This document shows, one piece after another, positions 31,285 through 42,900 of a stretch of 64,000 nucleotides of DNA (within the stretch, counting starts at the first letter, position 1; every line of letters starts with the position of its first letter). The DNA comes from Kalmusia sp. IMI 367209 (taxonomy: Eukaryota > Ascomycota > Dothideomycetes > Pleosporales > Didymosphaeriaceae): NCBI GenBank assembly GCA_027946365.1, contig JAPEUQ010000006.1:1240001-1304000 (forward strand). The letters run 5' to 3'. Both the position numbers and the translations under genes were made by a program. Below the pieces are notes generated by a model. The model did not search any database. It was not told where the DNA came from and was given only the letters and a program-made list of their open reading frames with translations.

Positions 31285-34200
31285 ATGGCGTCGGCCAACT
31301 ACAACCCGTACAATTACTCGTATCAGCACACGTCTGCGCAGCAGTACTCAGCGTTCCAAACAGCGCCTGCTTCGAACAGCATCTCCCAGTCCTCGCGGCA
31401 GTACCAATCTGCACCCGCGACTTCACAAGCGACAAACTACATGTCTTATCAGGCCCAGTCCTATCATGGGCAGGAAAATGCATACGGCGGGACGCACGAC
31501 AATGCATTGGGGGGCAATAACTACGGTGGCAACCGCGAATCGACAAGTCGAGCTGCCGAGGTGTTGCAGAACATGAGCAACACTGCGTATACGTCTACCG
31601 AGGCAACAGTGGTGGGCCAGTCTGGATTCACCGCCACAAACGCGGCTATCATCTCGCGCTTCTCGAGCAATACCTCCCGAGGGGACGCCCACCAACCCTC
31701 CCAAACTCAGGCACCTTCTTCAGCGTATGGACAACCACAACGCCGCCCTCAGAGCGTAAATGTGAATCGTGGGCATGCTCCTGCTTCCCGTGGTCTCCCT
31801 TCCCCAGCAACTGCTGCCGGATACTCCTCCCAGCGAGCGTCGACAACACTCAACCAGCAACCCCGGCGGTCTACCAGCCCATCACAATACAGTAATGGTA
31901 CTCATACCCTAGCAACATCAACGATGAGCGCGGCCATGACGGCAGCTACACAGTACAATGACTACAGCAATAGGCAGCTCCCGAATCTCAATGCCACACG
32001 CAGTACCGGTTCAGTGTTCCCTTCATCATACAGCTATGGCGACACACATGCATCTACTTCTGTCTCACAGGCACCTACGAGCAATGCTGTGGGAACTTAC
32101 AGTCATCCTACAGTCACCGTAGATCCAATGGCAATCTACGACCCATGGCCCGAGTATGAACGAAAGCAGGTAACCCTTCGCGCGCAAAAAGCAGTTGAAG
32201 ATGCTGCTCGGGAAGAAGAGGCACGCAAAGAAGAAGAGAGAAAAAGGGAAGAGGAGAAGAGGAAACAGGAGGAAGGAGAAAATAGGGTGCGCCAGGGAGG
32301 CATGAGCAAGTCACAACAGAAAAGTCGCAAGTCTCAACAGTCAGCAGCTGCAGACGCTGACTCAGCTCCTTTAGCTGATGGCACAGAGGAAGCCTCCCCT
32401 GGCGATGATATGGAATCCGAAATTCGTGCTTTGATGGCTAAGATGAGGGAGTTCAATAGTAAGGATCCCGCTCTGCTAGCGCGTGTCTGGGAAGAAGAGA
32501 GGCGAGCGAAGGCGCCCAAGGCAATTACTGTTTCTGCTAACGCTGCACCTCAAGCAGCAACTGCTGCTAATTCGAGGAAGAAGGTTTCTGCAAAGGAGAC
32601 ACCTACATCCGATGCAACGAAATCAGGTGCACTAATCGCGACCCAACATGCTTCGAGGCCAGCAGTCCCTGCTACGACCGTGCCAACACGTACTAGCGGG
32701 AAAACTATCTGGCCTCCAGAGAAGAAAGCAATTTTAGCGACGGCTGCGGCCGCATACCTCAACGGAAAAAATCCTCAAATGCTCCTGCAGGCGGAGCAAA
32801 TACTCGGAATGCTCGATGGAAACCCTTCATACATCGAGCTGTGCGAGCAGTTGGAGAGCATGGACGTAAAACTGGATCGTGCAGCGTTCGCGAAAAATCT
32901 CCTCACTGTCGTGCCAGATGTAAATTCATCGCGTAGATCCCCTCAGGGTACCAGTAACGGTGCAATGGCCCCAAATGCACCGGTCGCGCCTCCAGCTATC
33001 ATGAAAAGAGATATCGGCACATCTGCAACACCAGCCCGCGACTACACTTCCGCAGCACCTTCATCAGTGTCAGGAGGTCCAGATTCGATGACTCCAACTA
33101 CCCATACACCTGCTCCTGTCGCAGAAATGGTTCCTATAAAGCCAGAGTTGAAACGTCCGGCTAATAAAGAAGAAGCCGCAAGAAAGCGTGACTTCAACGA
33201 CATTATTGACCTCACACAGGCCGATGAGGACGACTTCGAGCCTCCCCCAAAGAAAACAAACATTGGATCAATGTACAGTTACTCTTCTCCAGGCTACAAT
33301 CCTCACGATTACAAGGATATAGACAAAAGACCTTCTACAAACTTTCCCGTTCCAGCTCGTGTTACACCACAGCCTGTCATGCAACGGTTCGCCCTGCCCG
33401 CAAATAATGAATTGCGAAACCATACTATAGTAAAGCCTTTGGATCGTAAGAAAGCTTTGCGACGTAACAATTATAACGTCAAAACTATTGCACGCGACGT
33501 GCTACTCGCGTGCGGAAGACATCCTGAAACACGACAATTGAACCAGCATTTAGAAATTTTAAGGACAACGATACTACAAGTGCAGCAGGATTCGGACCTA
33601 AGTACGTTGAGATGGGATCTAATAGACCCAGGAAAGCCACCACAAGGTTACTTCAAGGCCAGTGTACGAGATTTGACAGAGGATTCCGATAAAAACTCAG
33701 ACGACGATGAAGAAAGCGGACGACCACGCATGTCATCCATGCATTCAGGCGAGGGCACGGACCAACAAAAGACCCAAGCACCGCTCCCTGAAGCAATCAA
33801 CCCATTCAAACAGATGAGAAGACGTGGTCGACCCCCACGACACTCGTTTCCTAACAACCCCACAACACCATCCACCCCAGCTCGTCCAGCCCCTAAGACT
33901 ATGAGTACAAGCGCGCCACGTGCAGCCTCTGCTGGCGTCGGTTACTCCGCTTTTCGATCAGCAACACAATATGATGCCAACGGAAATCCCTTGCCAAAGA
34001 AAAGAGGTCGCCCAGTTGGTTGGCGCAAGCATATACATGGCTCTGCGCAAGCGCAAACCCAGGCGAATCCGAATCAATTCGCAGGTCCTCTTCAATCTCA
34101 GCCGTCACAGCCGAGTACATTGCGCAATGTGAACTCTGGCGACAATGAGCCCATCCGCATCGACTCTCGCTCACCCAGCGCTCTAAACCAAGTGCGCCGA

Positions 34201-34891
34201 TATCAGTCCTTCAAGTGCAAGTGGCAGGACTGCAAGGCGGATCTCCACAATCTAGATACATTGAAAAAGCATGTCGTCAAGGTGCATCAAAATAGCTCTT
34301 CTCACGGCTTCATCGAATGTCACTGGGCGGACTGTGGGACTGAGGTGACGAATCAGGATGCGTTGACTGACATGCGAATCGCGCGACATGATCTGAAGTC
34401 GTTTACTACCGAGGCTAAGTGGAAGCAACATCTGGAACAGTCACACTTTGGTCCCCTTTCTTGGAAGCTGGGTGACGGACCAGCTAGCGGCGTCTCAGGT
34501 TTGCACAACCAACCGTCTCTATGCACACCTGCTGATGTTAACAGATTGAATAGATGCCACTGATTCTGAAGCCTATCTCAGTGACGCCCAAGGACGTCGT
34601 GTGACACCGAAAGTGACTGCTCGCCCCGAATACCTTAAGAGTGGTGGCGTCTATATAGCTGAGCAAACTAGCACGCTCAATTCTTCAGCGCCTCGTAGAC
34701 GAGGACGCCCACCAAAGGATCCAAGAGAACAGGAAGCCAGAGATGTGCAGACGCGACTCATAGCTCAGAAAAAGCGCTTGGGAGGACCGGGAATGGACCG
34801 CGGAGGCGCCACACTAGTCAACGAGAAGCGCCGGAGAGGCTTCATCGACAATGATTTGAATGAGGAAGAGCTTGTCGAGGCAGACAATTAA
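31285..34891 (+). CDS. Large AT-hook and C2H2-like zinc finger chromatin protein, 1183 residues
   Basis: Exons are 31285-34498 and 34554-34891, with a 55-nt intron (GTTTGC...GAATAG). The N-terminal 350 residues are Gln/Ser/Asn/Ala-rich and disordered. A charged coiled coil lies at about 290-345 (EEARKEEERKREEEKRKQ). A conserved-looking helical domain spans about 470-545 (WPPEKKAILATAAAAYLNGKN...). AT-hooks are RRRGRPPRHS at about 848, KKRGRPVGWRK at about 908 and RRRGRPPKDPR in exon 2. Two C2H2-type fingers of the form C-x4-C follow (FKCKWQDCKADLHNLDTLKKH and IECHWADCGTEV...KQHLEQSH). Binding of AT-rich DNA in chromatin is inferred from the hooks. The exact regulator family is not recognised. 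Confidence 0.75.
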
Positions 34892-35322
34892 GCGTTAAGC
34901 CGAAATAGTCTTGTCAAACCACTCAGATTAAAAATGTAACTAGTAGCTTCCAGCTCGCTGTTACTACTGTCATTCTGTATTACAATACACGGGCATTGTC
35001 ACGAAAGCATAATACGTGCGTGGGATATCCTCTAGCGATAGCACCATCTAGGTTTTTCAACTTTTTAGAAGATTGACGAGACAATAGTATAAATAAATGA
35101 AGCATGCTACAGCTTCTGCCATCCGACATCCGACGCCTAAACTCCGTGAGCACGCGCTCCCATGTGCTCTTGTTTTCTGCCTATAAACCTATTGACGTGC
35201 ATGCTGCATTCCATGCTCGACCTCGGCCGTGTTCTGGTTTAGTCGACCCATCTTGACTATGGTACGTGATGCTAAGCTCTTGGTCTCTTTGTATGTAGGA
35301 ATCTTGCCTCAAGACTGGTCCG
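34892..35322. other. Intergenic between convergent AT-hook gene and ost4
   Basis: 431 bp AT-rich 3' flanks. No gene was seen. Confidence 0.4.
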
Positions 35323-35475
35323 TTATGCCTTGACTTTGCCTGATGCTGCTCTGGGTTTCTCCTCAGGAACGTGATCTTCTGAGTTGACTTCGAGAAAGTG
35401 GTAAAGGACGATGAGGAGCATGGAGGCGCTTCCGAGGAAGATGGCGAGCGTGTAAAGTTGGCTGTCGGATATCAT
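35323..35475 (-). CDS. ost4: Oligosaccharyltransferase subunit OST4, 50 residues
   Basis: Minus-strand ATG at 35475 begins MISDSQLYTLAIFLGSASML and continues LIVLYHFLEVN. OST4 is a mini-protein of about 35-60 residues with one transmembrane helix that holds Stt3 and Ost3/6 together in the ER oligosaccharyltransferase. The M-I-(S/T)-D start, the single hydrophobic helix (residues 9-27) and the YHFLEVN exit match fungal OST4. The charged tail (EDHVPEEKPRAASGKVKA) is the longer filamentous-fungal form. A GTAAGT at about 35577 and a CACGAAG acceptor at about 35528 suggest an intron in the 5' leader. Divergent from tma46. Confidence 0.85.
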   Translation of the reverse strand: MISDSQLYTLAIFLGSASMLLIVLYHFLEVNSEDHVPEEKPRAASGKVKA

Positions 35476-35911
35476 TGTGGCCGCGCGTTCGATGTGGACG
35501 AGGTAGTTGGGTTTATTGGTGAAGCTTCGTGGAACTCGTTAGAAGCGCAATTGGCTACCTACACCGATGTCACTTACGTGTTGTAGGGAGAGTAGTGTAC
35601 GGATATCGAAACACAATTGGGAGAGGGCTGGCGGCGTGATATTCAGATAGTAAAGTTGGTCCGTGAAGACACCTTGAGCTTCCGCAAGCATACTTGGCGC
35701 TCGTTCCTGGCCCGTGCCTCCCGCCGCCACTCAGGCTCCGCTCCACCCCCACCCCACCGAAAGCCGTCATTCTCACTTTGCGCCCCAGCCTCAACACCCT
35801 ACAACTCTACGCCGCTAGGCACTACCCGCCTGCTTCACTCACAGTCTCTGCACCTGTCTACGTACTACTAGTGTTTCCAAAATTCTAGTAAAGAAAAAGT
35901 GCTTTTTCAAC
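35476..35911. promoter_or_regulatory. Divergent promoter region between ost4 and tma46
   Basis: 436 bp containing a likely leader intron of ost4 (about 35529-35579, minus strand) and a pyrimidine-rich stretch before tma46. No independent gene was seen. Confidence 0.4.
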
Positions 35912-37019
35912 ATGCCGCCGAAAGGAAAGGATCAGCCGAAGGAAAAGAAGGTGGCCGTTGACAAGGTGCGTTTCCCGCTCTGTGATACCGCAACGTCTGC
36001 AAGCATACTAACCCAAAAAGTCGTTTGGTATGAAGAACAAAAAGGGTGGAGCCGCACAGAAGCAGATCAAGTACCTCCAACAAGCGGCCGCCGGCGCCAA
36101 ATCCCCTGCCGAGAAAAAGAAAGAGGCCGAGAAGCTGCAGCGCGAGAAGGAAAAGAAGGCTGCGGAAGAGGCTAAAAAAGAAGCTGCTGAGCTTTTCAAG
36201 CCCGTACAAGTGCAGAAGGTCCCCTTCGGCGTTGATCCCAAGACTGTGCTCTGCCAGTTCTACAAAAAGGGCCATTGTGACAAGGGCCGCAAATGCAAAT
36301 TCTCGCACGATCTAGCCGTGGAGCGGAAAACAGAGAAGAGGAGTCTGTACACAGATAATAGAGAGGTAGAGAAGGAAGAGAAAGAGAAGGACAAAATGGA
36401 TGACTGGGACGAGGAGAAATTGAGAAAGGTGGTCCTAAGCAAGCACGGCAATCCGAAAACTACGACGGACAAAGTGTGCAAATACTTCATTGAGGCGGTG
36501 GAGAACCAGAAATATGGCTGGTTCTGGGTATGTCCAAACGGGGGCGACAAGTGCATGTATAAGCATTCGCTACCCCCGGGGTCAGTGTTTTTTTTCCTAT
36601 GCCTAATTGGGCTATATGCTAACTTTTCCAGCTTCGTACTGAAGACAAAAGAACAGCGCGCCGCCGAAAAGGCTCTTATGGAGAATTCACCGTTGGCGAC
36701 GCTCACCCTCGAAGACTTCCTCGAATCCGAACGCCACAAGCTTACCGGTACACTCACGCCCGTCACAGTCGAATCCTTTGCGAAGTGGAAGAAAGAACGC
36801 ATGGATAAGAAGGCTGCAGAGGAGCAGGCTAAACAGATGAGAGAGGCCACTGGTAGGGCCATGTTCGAGAAGGGTGACTGGCAGAACAGCGAAGACGAAT
36901 CTGACGAAGAGAACGACGGCGCCTGGAACCTCGAGGCCTTACGGCGGGAGACTGAAGCTGCACGTGCCAAGAAGGAAGAAGAGCGCCTCAATGCTGAGAT
37001 GGGTTACCAGGGCTCTTGA
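35912..37019 (+). CDS. tma46: CCCH zinc finger protein TMA46 / ZC3H15 (DFRP1-type), 333 residues
   Basis: Exons are 35912-35965, 36021-36580 and 36632-37019, with introns of 55 and 51 nt. This class stabilises the developmentally regulated GTPase Rbg1/DRG1 and associates with ribosomes. The lysine-rich start MPPKGKDQPKEKK and SFGMKNKKGGAAQKQ are typical. Two CCCH fingers follow: CQFYKKGHCDKGRKCKFSH (x7-x5-x3) and CKYF...VCPNGGDKCMYKH. The DFRP region is TLTLEDFLESERHKLTGTLTPVTVESFAKWKKER. The acidic ending is EDESDEENDGAWNLEALRRET. The second intron restores LPPGFVLKTKEQRAA across the junction. Complete. Confidence 0.93.
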
Positions 37020-39141
37020 ACTTCTACCGTTGACCCAAGAAATGACCGACCCGCACCCCACGAGGGCGAGGCATCGGAGCCACACAATGCTGGAAAAGCT
37101 TGTGATGTTGCACCGAGCACAATTGGAGATGGAGATGCGGTAGCATATATTCTTGCCAAATTCAAGTAGCGAGATACACTCGTTCTCTTGGCGATAGTTG
37201 CGGCTTGTATCTCACCGCTCCGTGCTTCTCGCACTGCAAGCGGAGGTCTGGTGTTCTGGCGTTGGTTTGTTGGATCACTGTGTCATATAGCGTACCAATG
37301 ACAGACTACACTACACTTCGCAAATTAGGTCAAGAACAAGAGGGTGTATTACTCACAGAGTTTTCCTTTAATTGCACGTGGCTATTGGAATCTACTCAAT
37401 ATAATCAACTAAGCTTACGTACGACCAAAGCTACCCAAAATCATCGCTTTGCAGCATAAATCTACCGGTCGTTTCACAACTCACTTCTGATTACTAGGTG
37501 CTGACATAACACATTTAGCAAAATATAACAGGTATTGTCTTAAGCCCTACAGTATAGATTTTCTCGTCCATTCATCATGGGCAATGTCCATGGCTCTGTT
37601 CTCACTCACTGAGAATAGTTCTTATATTCCATCCTCCTATAAATACAATTTCATATGAATAGAGTCTTAAGGCTATGCTGAAAGCTTGCTTGAAGTGTGC
37701 ACCATATGTTGCCGCTGCGTTCTCTATTTATGACAGGGATTCATTAAACTACTTGCGTTATCCACCCTTGACGATCGCCCAGACACCGGCAACACCCGGA
37801 CCTACGAGCTCATCTCTTACAAGTTCGAAAATTGAGTGCTTATTGGAGGATAGACGAGCTCATTAGAGAGACACCCGTTCCTTCAATGCGCAGTCGGCCT
37901 TCGAAAAGCAGTGCGCTTTTCTCTGGGCGTTTTGAGTTTGTGTGATACAGCTGTTATTCTAGGCATGCTGTACAATATTCAAATAATACATCTATTGTAT
38001 CACATAGCGTAGAGATTTTATGATCAGTCACGTCGGCTGCAGCCTTTTGACTGAGTACTGTATCATCATCTTCTGAACCATGCAAGCGTGAATACCTGGG
38101 CATGGTGGCGCGCGTGGTACTCGAGGCCTCTTACTGTATGGACCAGATTGTAGTGAGGTTTGAAGGGGTATGACTTGCTTATTGGATCCAGATAAACTCC
38201 ACGTTGATGTCAACAAACGCCATTTCCGTTACGAGCTCTGTCAGCATTACAGTGTCTTCTTGTTGTAAGTTCTCTACCAATGTATCCTAAACATAAATTA
38301 GTGATTGTGGATAGATAACGCATGTTGCTTTAAAGAGAGACACTCCGCGTCTTTAAAGTCACTGATGCGTATAGACTCTTACCGAAGTCATACGAACACG
38401 ATTGTATTTGCCGAATCTGATTACCTTCAACCTGACAGGCATTCTTGTTCAATGTGAGTGATGTGGAAATTTTTTTTCACGTGCTATCAGGCCCCTACCC
38501 CTTGTTCAGCCTTACTGCTAGGCAGCTATCTATCGCATAGATATATGCAGGAACACCCGTCCGTAGTGCAGCCGCTAATCGCAAAGGCTGTGCGCTGTGC
38601 GATCTTATAGGTTACGATTCATGCGAGAAGCAGCTAGAGCCTAGACATTATGCATATGTTTAATTACACCTCAATCCTCACTTATGTCGAGCGCAGTAGG
38701 AAGACGTGCACCCTTATGGCATGGCACAAGAGGACTACTGGATTTCCAGTTGGCGATAGTGTTAGCGAGTTATTTAAAAAAAAATTTGGTGGGGGGATCA
38801 TATGATAGGTTTCGTGCGATTGGTACGAACGATTGGATAGTATTCGATGATGAAACTAGGAGATCGTTACGGGGCGACGGTGTTATCACGAAAGAAATTT
38901 GTAAACGCGCACCACCTACCACAAGACTAATGATAGTGAGTCTTTCCCCTTAGCAAATTTCGAACCTAGGGAATAAGGAAGCGAGGGCGTTGAGGTAAAA
39001 CATTAGGAGATAAAGGGATGTGTGACCGGAGGCCAAGCGTAAGCACATAGGAAAGTCTGAACCAGCCCACTCTCCAAAGAGCAACCGACATCATGAGAAA
39101 ACGAGCCAGCGTTGCGAAATATTCAATACTTCTTCGTCGGT
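37020..39141. other. Gene-poor interval, no supported gene
   Basis: 2.1 kb, AT-rich. A plus-strand frame from ATG 38684 (89 codons) contains a homopolymer run (A9 then G6) and a NDWIVFDDETRRSL segment. No domain can be named and it is not called as a gene. Confidence 0.4.
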
Positions 39142-39918
39142 TTAGCTGAGGGCTCCTTGTGGGCCCTCCACTCGTGGCTTCTTTCGTGCGTCCGATCTCT
39201 TGAAGGTCATAGCGCAGACCATGCACTGGAGTTTCTTCTTATCCGGTAGAGCCTCACCAGCTCGTAGGAGGTACTCGGGATGACAAGACTTGATGTGTCG
39301 TTTCAAATTCCCCTTCTGGTAGTATCCATTGAAATTGGCGAAGCAAAGGGAGCAGGTCAGGGGGTTTTCCGGCACTTCTACCTGGGGTGACCTAGGAATA
39401 TATATGCTGGACTCCACACGCTCGTTTAGATGAAATTCATTCGTGGTTTCAGGCTTACATGGCTGTACATCCGTAGAGAAAACTGGGAAGCCGATAGTCG
39501 GTGAGCCTGTGGTAGTTGTGGGTGGTGACATGTAGCCGTGATTGAATTCAGTGTGTAGTGATTGCTGCTCAAACGGTAATTGCATAAAATCCTCGTGGTA
39601 GCTGAATTCAAGCTGAGAATGCTGAGAATACTCAAGGGGTGAAGATTCGTGACTGAGCTGAGGGGGGACCGGGTACAAAGGGTAGGTGTTTCGACGAGGA
39701 ATGAGTTCGAGATGGGCGGTGTCGAATTGGCCAAATCCGCTATGAATCAAGCTCTCAGGAGCTATATCATTGTATAAGGCCGTGTTTTGGTTGTATTGCG
39801 ATGCCTCATCTGTGAATTGCTGGTCGGATTGTTGTGTTGCGGGGTTGAGTGACCACCATGGAATGTGCTCGGCTGTGACTGAGTATTCAACGTCAGGAGG
39901 GGTTGGCGGGTAGGACAT
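39142..39918 (-). CDS. C2H2 zinc finger protein with an apparently frameshifted second finger
   Basis: ATG 39918 gives 258 residues with a Tyr/Gln/Pro-rich disordered body. Finger 1, at about residues 189-213, has the unusual spacing C-x2-C-x15-H-x4-H (CSLCFANFNGYYQKGNLKRH...). A second CxxC (CMVCAMTFKRSDARKK) then runs into PRVEGPQGALS and stops, without histidines. Dropping one base from the doubled C (plus-strand gg 39176-39177) would restore H-E-W-x2-H at canonical spacing, exactly as in the related gene at 44877. So the annotated end is probably a frameshift product or an assembly error. An upstream minus-strand frame (40321-39893) has protein-like sequence (ETLKKWFPRFFKDSRSE) and may be a 5' exon. 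Confidence 0.6.
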   Translation of the reverse strand: MSYPPTPPDVEYSVTAEHIPWWSLNPATQQSDQQFTDEASQYNQNTALYNDIAPESLIHSGFGQFDTAHLELIPRRNTYPLYPVPPQLSHESSPLEYSQHSQLEFSYHEDFMQLPFEQQSLHTEFNHGYMSPPTTTTGSPTIGFPVFSTDVQPCKPETTNEFHLNERVESSIYIPRSPQVEVPENPLTCSLCFANFNGYYQKGNLKRHIKSCHPEYLLRAGEALPDKKKLQCMVCAMTFKRSDARKKPRVEGPQGALS

Positions 39919-42900
39919 GTTTCGTTCGGACTTTCAAGCGAATGTCGTGGGACTTGTATGGGTGAAGCGCTCTTGCGATGAGGGCTGGTGGGACTTTCAA
40001 GTTCAGCACGTATCTGAACGAAATAAGCGCACGCACAAGCGCATAGGGTATCGTAGGGGCACTGACAGATTCCTGTGAGGAGAGCTCTTGGGCTGTTCCG
40101 TTGTTGTATGGAGGGCGATGGACCGCGCGTGTTTGGTGTTGAGGTAGCTCGTTAATGGGTGGCTCTGGCAGCTCGCTCCGTGAATCCTTAAAAAATCGCG
40201 GAAACCACTTTTTGAGCGTCTCTTTAATTATATGGCGTCGGTATGTATCGAAGTCCTCTGATAGCACAGATATAGCGGGTTGCGTAGGACTACAAGAGTC
40301 TTGGACCTTCTTAGTTCTCAATAGCCCTCCAGGAGCGCTTGAAGATGTAGTTAAGTCAGAACGTTCTCTGACTCCTGCCCCAGGAGCTCCACTGTTCTCC
40401 TCCTTTGGGCTGGAGCTCGTGGGACTGTTTAGGATAAGCTAGATTTCATCACAAGAAAGGCCGAAGGGGAATTCTACTTACTGTATAGTGATCTTCAATT
40501 TCAATTGAAAGGTAAATAACATGATGCAAGATACGAGGCACCTGGCTCTAGTATTCAGAGAAGGTGCTGAAACCGGAGGACTTTATCTGAGCTTGAGGTT
40601 GACAGGCGAATTGGTCACCACCAGCTGACCTCAAGGCTTTGTTGGATTCAGTCCACCAATATGTCCGCCAGGAAGTCCACCAATAGACTCAAATGCCCTC
40701 TGCATCAATGAGAGTGAGTATACAGAGAAAGGCCGTGCCAGCTTTTCAGGACATCTCGGAACGTGAAGGATCGCTCTGAAAAGGCTCCTGCGCTCTGCTC
40801 AAATGACCATGCTGGAGCCATCTTAGGGCGTCCTTCATGCAAAGCCGCAGGACAAAGTCATCGTATGCGAATTGGGTGCCCTGGGGTCACACCGTTCACC
40901 GCATGTTCCCATGCCTGCCATGCTTGTTTCCAGTACTGTGTAATCAGCTAGAAGAGTGGCTTGCATCGTGTTTGCTATTTCCGGCGACGCATCTGCTGTT
41001 CCGTCGCTATCTGCCTTGGAGGACAACAGGCTTAATTGGCTTAAAATAGCTGTGAAGTGGACGAGGGGTCCTTCGGTGGTGGTAGATGCAAGCTGCTGCA
41101 ATCATACGCTCCGCGCTAGCAGACGCACGCACGAGTCCATCAACTCGCGCCATACTTGAGGGACGCAATATAAATATATCGGTTCAGCTGACGGAAACGG
41201 CGATTGGGCGTAATTGCAGGAAATCGGAGGTCTGGCGGAAAGAACATTCACTTCATGCGCCGGAAATGGCAGGTCAATCGCAGGCGAGCAGTGTCCGCAT
41301 GTCTGCAAGGTGGCTGATGTGTTACTACATCCCAGTAGCATATGCAGAAGTTCTCACCGGTTCGATATCGATTGGACTTGGGTAAGAAGCTGTCCAGCAA
41401 TGCCACTGCCATGGGTTGGCCCTGTTTCGTTTCGTTCGGATAGAGCGCTTTTCCCACGGAGCTTCTCCGAGGGTTATACGATACGGTATTGAGGATTGTG
41501 TTAGCCCAATCGCTTGAAGTGAGCTCTCGCAGGAGAAGCTTTTGGAAGAGTTGTGACAGTGCATTACCGGTAGAGTGATAAAAGGTCAACACGTCCTTGG
41601 AGCTGACGACCATGCTCATGGTGTGCATGAGGCAAGACAGAGTTTCAAAGCTCTTGTAGATGATAACTCTATGTGAAAAAATCCATGAGGATTTTCAGGG
41701 ATAAGGTATTGCATGCCTGAATCCATCGGAGGAGTAGGATGAGTTCGTTGCGTTTCGCAATTTGCTTTACCTCAAGGCACGTTCAAGAATCCTAGTGCGC
41801 AAACTTTCAGTGATAATGGAAATGAGTTAGAAAAGAATCAAATTTCGAGATATTGGGTTGGGAAACCTTCCAACTCAAACACAATTGCAGCTTGACCGTT
41901 CCTTATACCAACTCGTGGAGTTGCAGCCATTGGTCATTGGACTTCATTTCAACAATATTCCATCCGACCCCAATGTCAGTCATCACATAGCATGGATGTG
42001 TCATCCATATGAATTCCGCTACGGAGGCCGAAGATTCTATCAAGAGCCGCATATCTCCTTCAAAGCGACCAATTGATCAGGAGATAGCATACTGCAGACC
42101 CAGCTCCGGAGATGACTGCACAGTTGGTTGCACAAGTGGTTGTAGCTACTGCAACATAGGAATGCGATGAGGCAGTACTTTCAAGTGGTGAGTGGCACTC
42201 GTGCATTTACGGACGAACCAGATCGGAACGCTTGTACTTAGACTGCCAGAGTAGCAAGGAGCAGTTCGAAAATCTTGAGTAACCCCCAAAAAGGACAATA
42301 ATAACACAAGAGGCTCGCTTGACTTGATTAAGAAAAGTAACTACAAGAAAATAACAGGTAGATATGAAAAGTGTGCGGCCGGATCACAAGCGGCCAGAGG
42401 CATGGGAACACCGGATGGTAGGGCTTGTACCCCGACACCTGCTATCTAATCAGCATTAGGGTCTGACGATTAATTACTCGCGACTTCTCGAGAATTTCGT
42501 TAGCAAACGCCCTGGCCCCCGAGGTCCTCTTCAGTTTTGCAGGTGCCACAGTGGACCTCAGGACGCTAGCGCGTGTACGTGTCCGTTGTCCTTCTTAAAC
42601 TCGCATTAGCAGAGTACCAGACTTGCAAAACACTCATGCCTTGCCAATGGTGCCACACGGCATCGGAAATGAGGGATTGAAAGAAGTGATGCAGACTTGC
42701 TGTCAAGATACAAGAGTTGTGCAGCTGATTGCCGTATCGTAGCCCCGCACATCACGTGAAGGTGGACCTGCCCTCTGCGATGAATCTAAGCTCCCGGGGT
42801 GCACCACTGATAGATTCGGGGAACCCTGTCAGTACTACTATTCAGACAGTCTTTCAAAATCGTGTAAAATGTTTGATACGAAAGATCCCTGACTGGCCAA

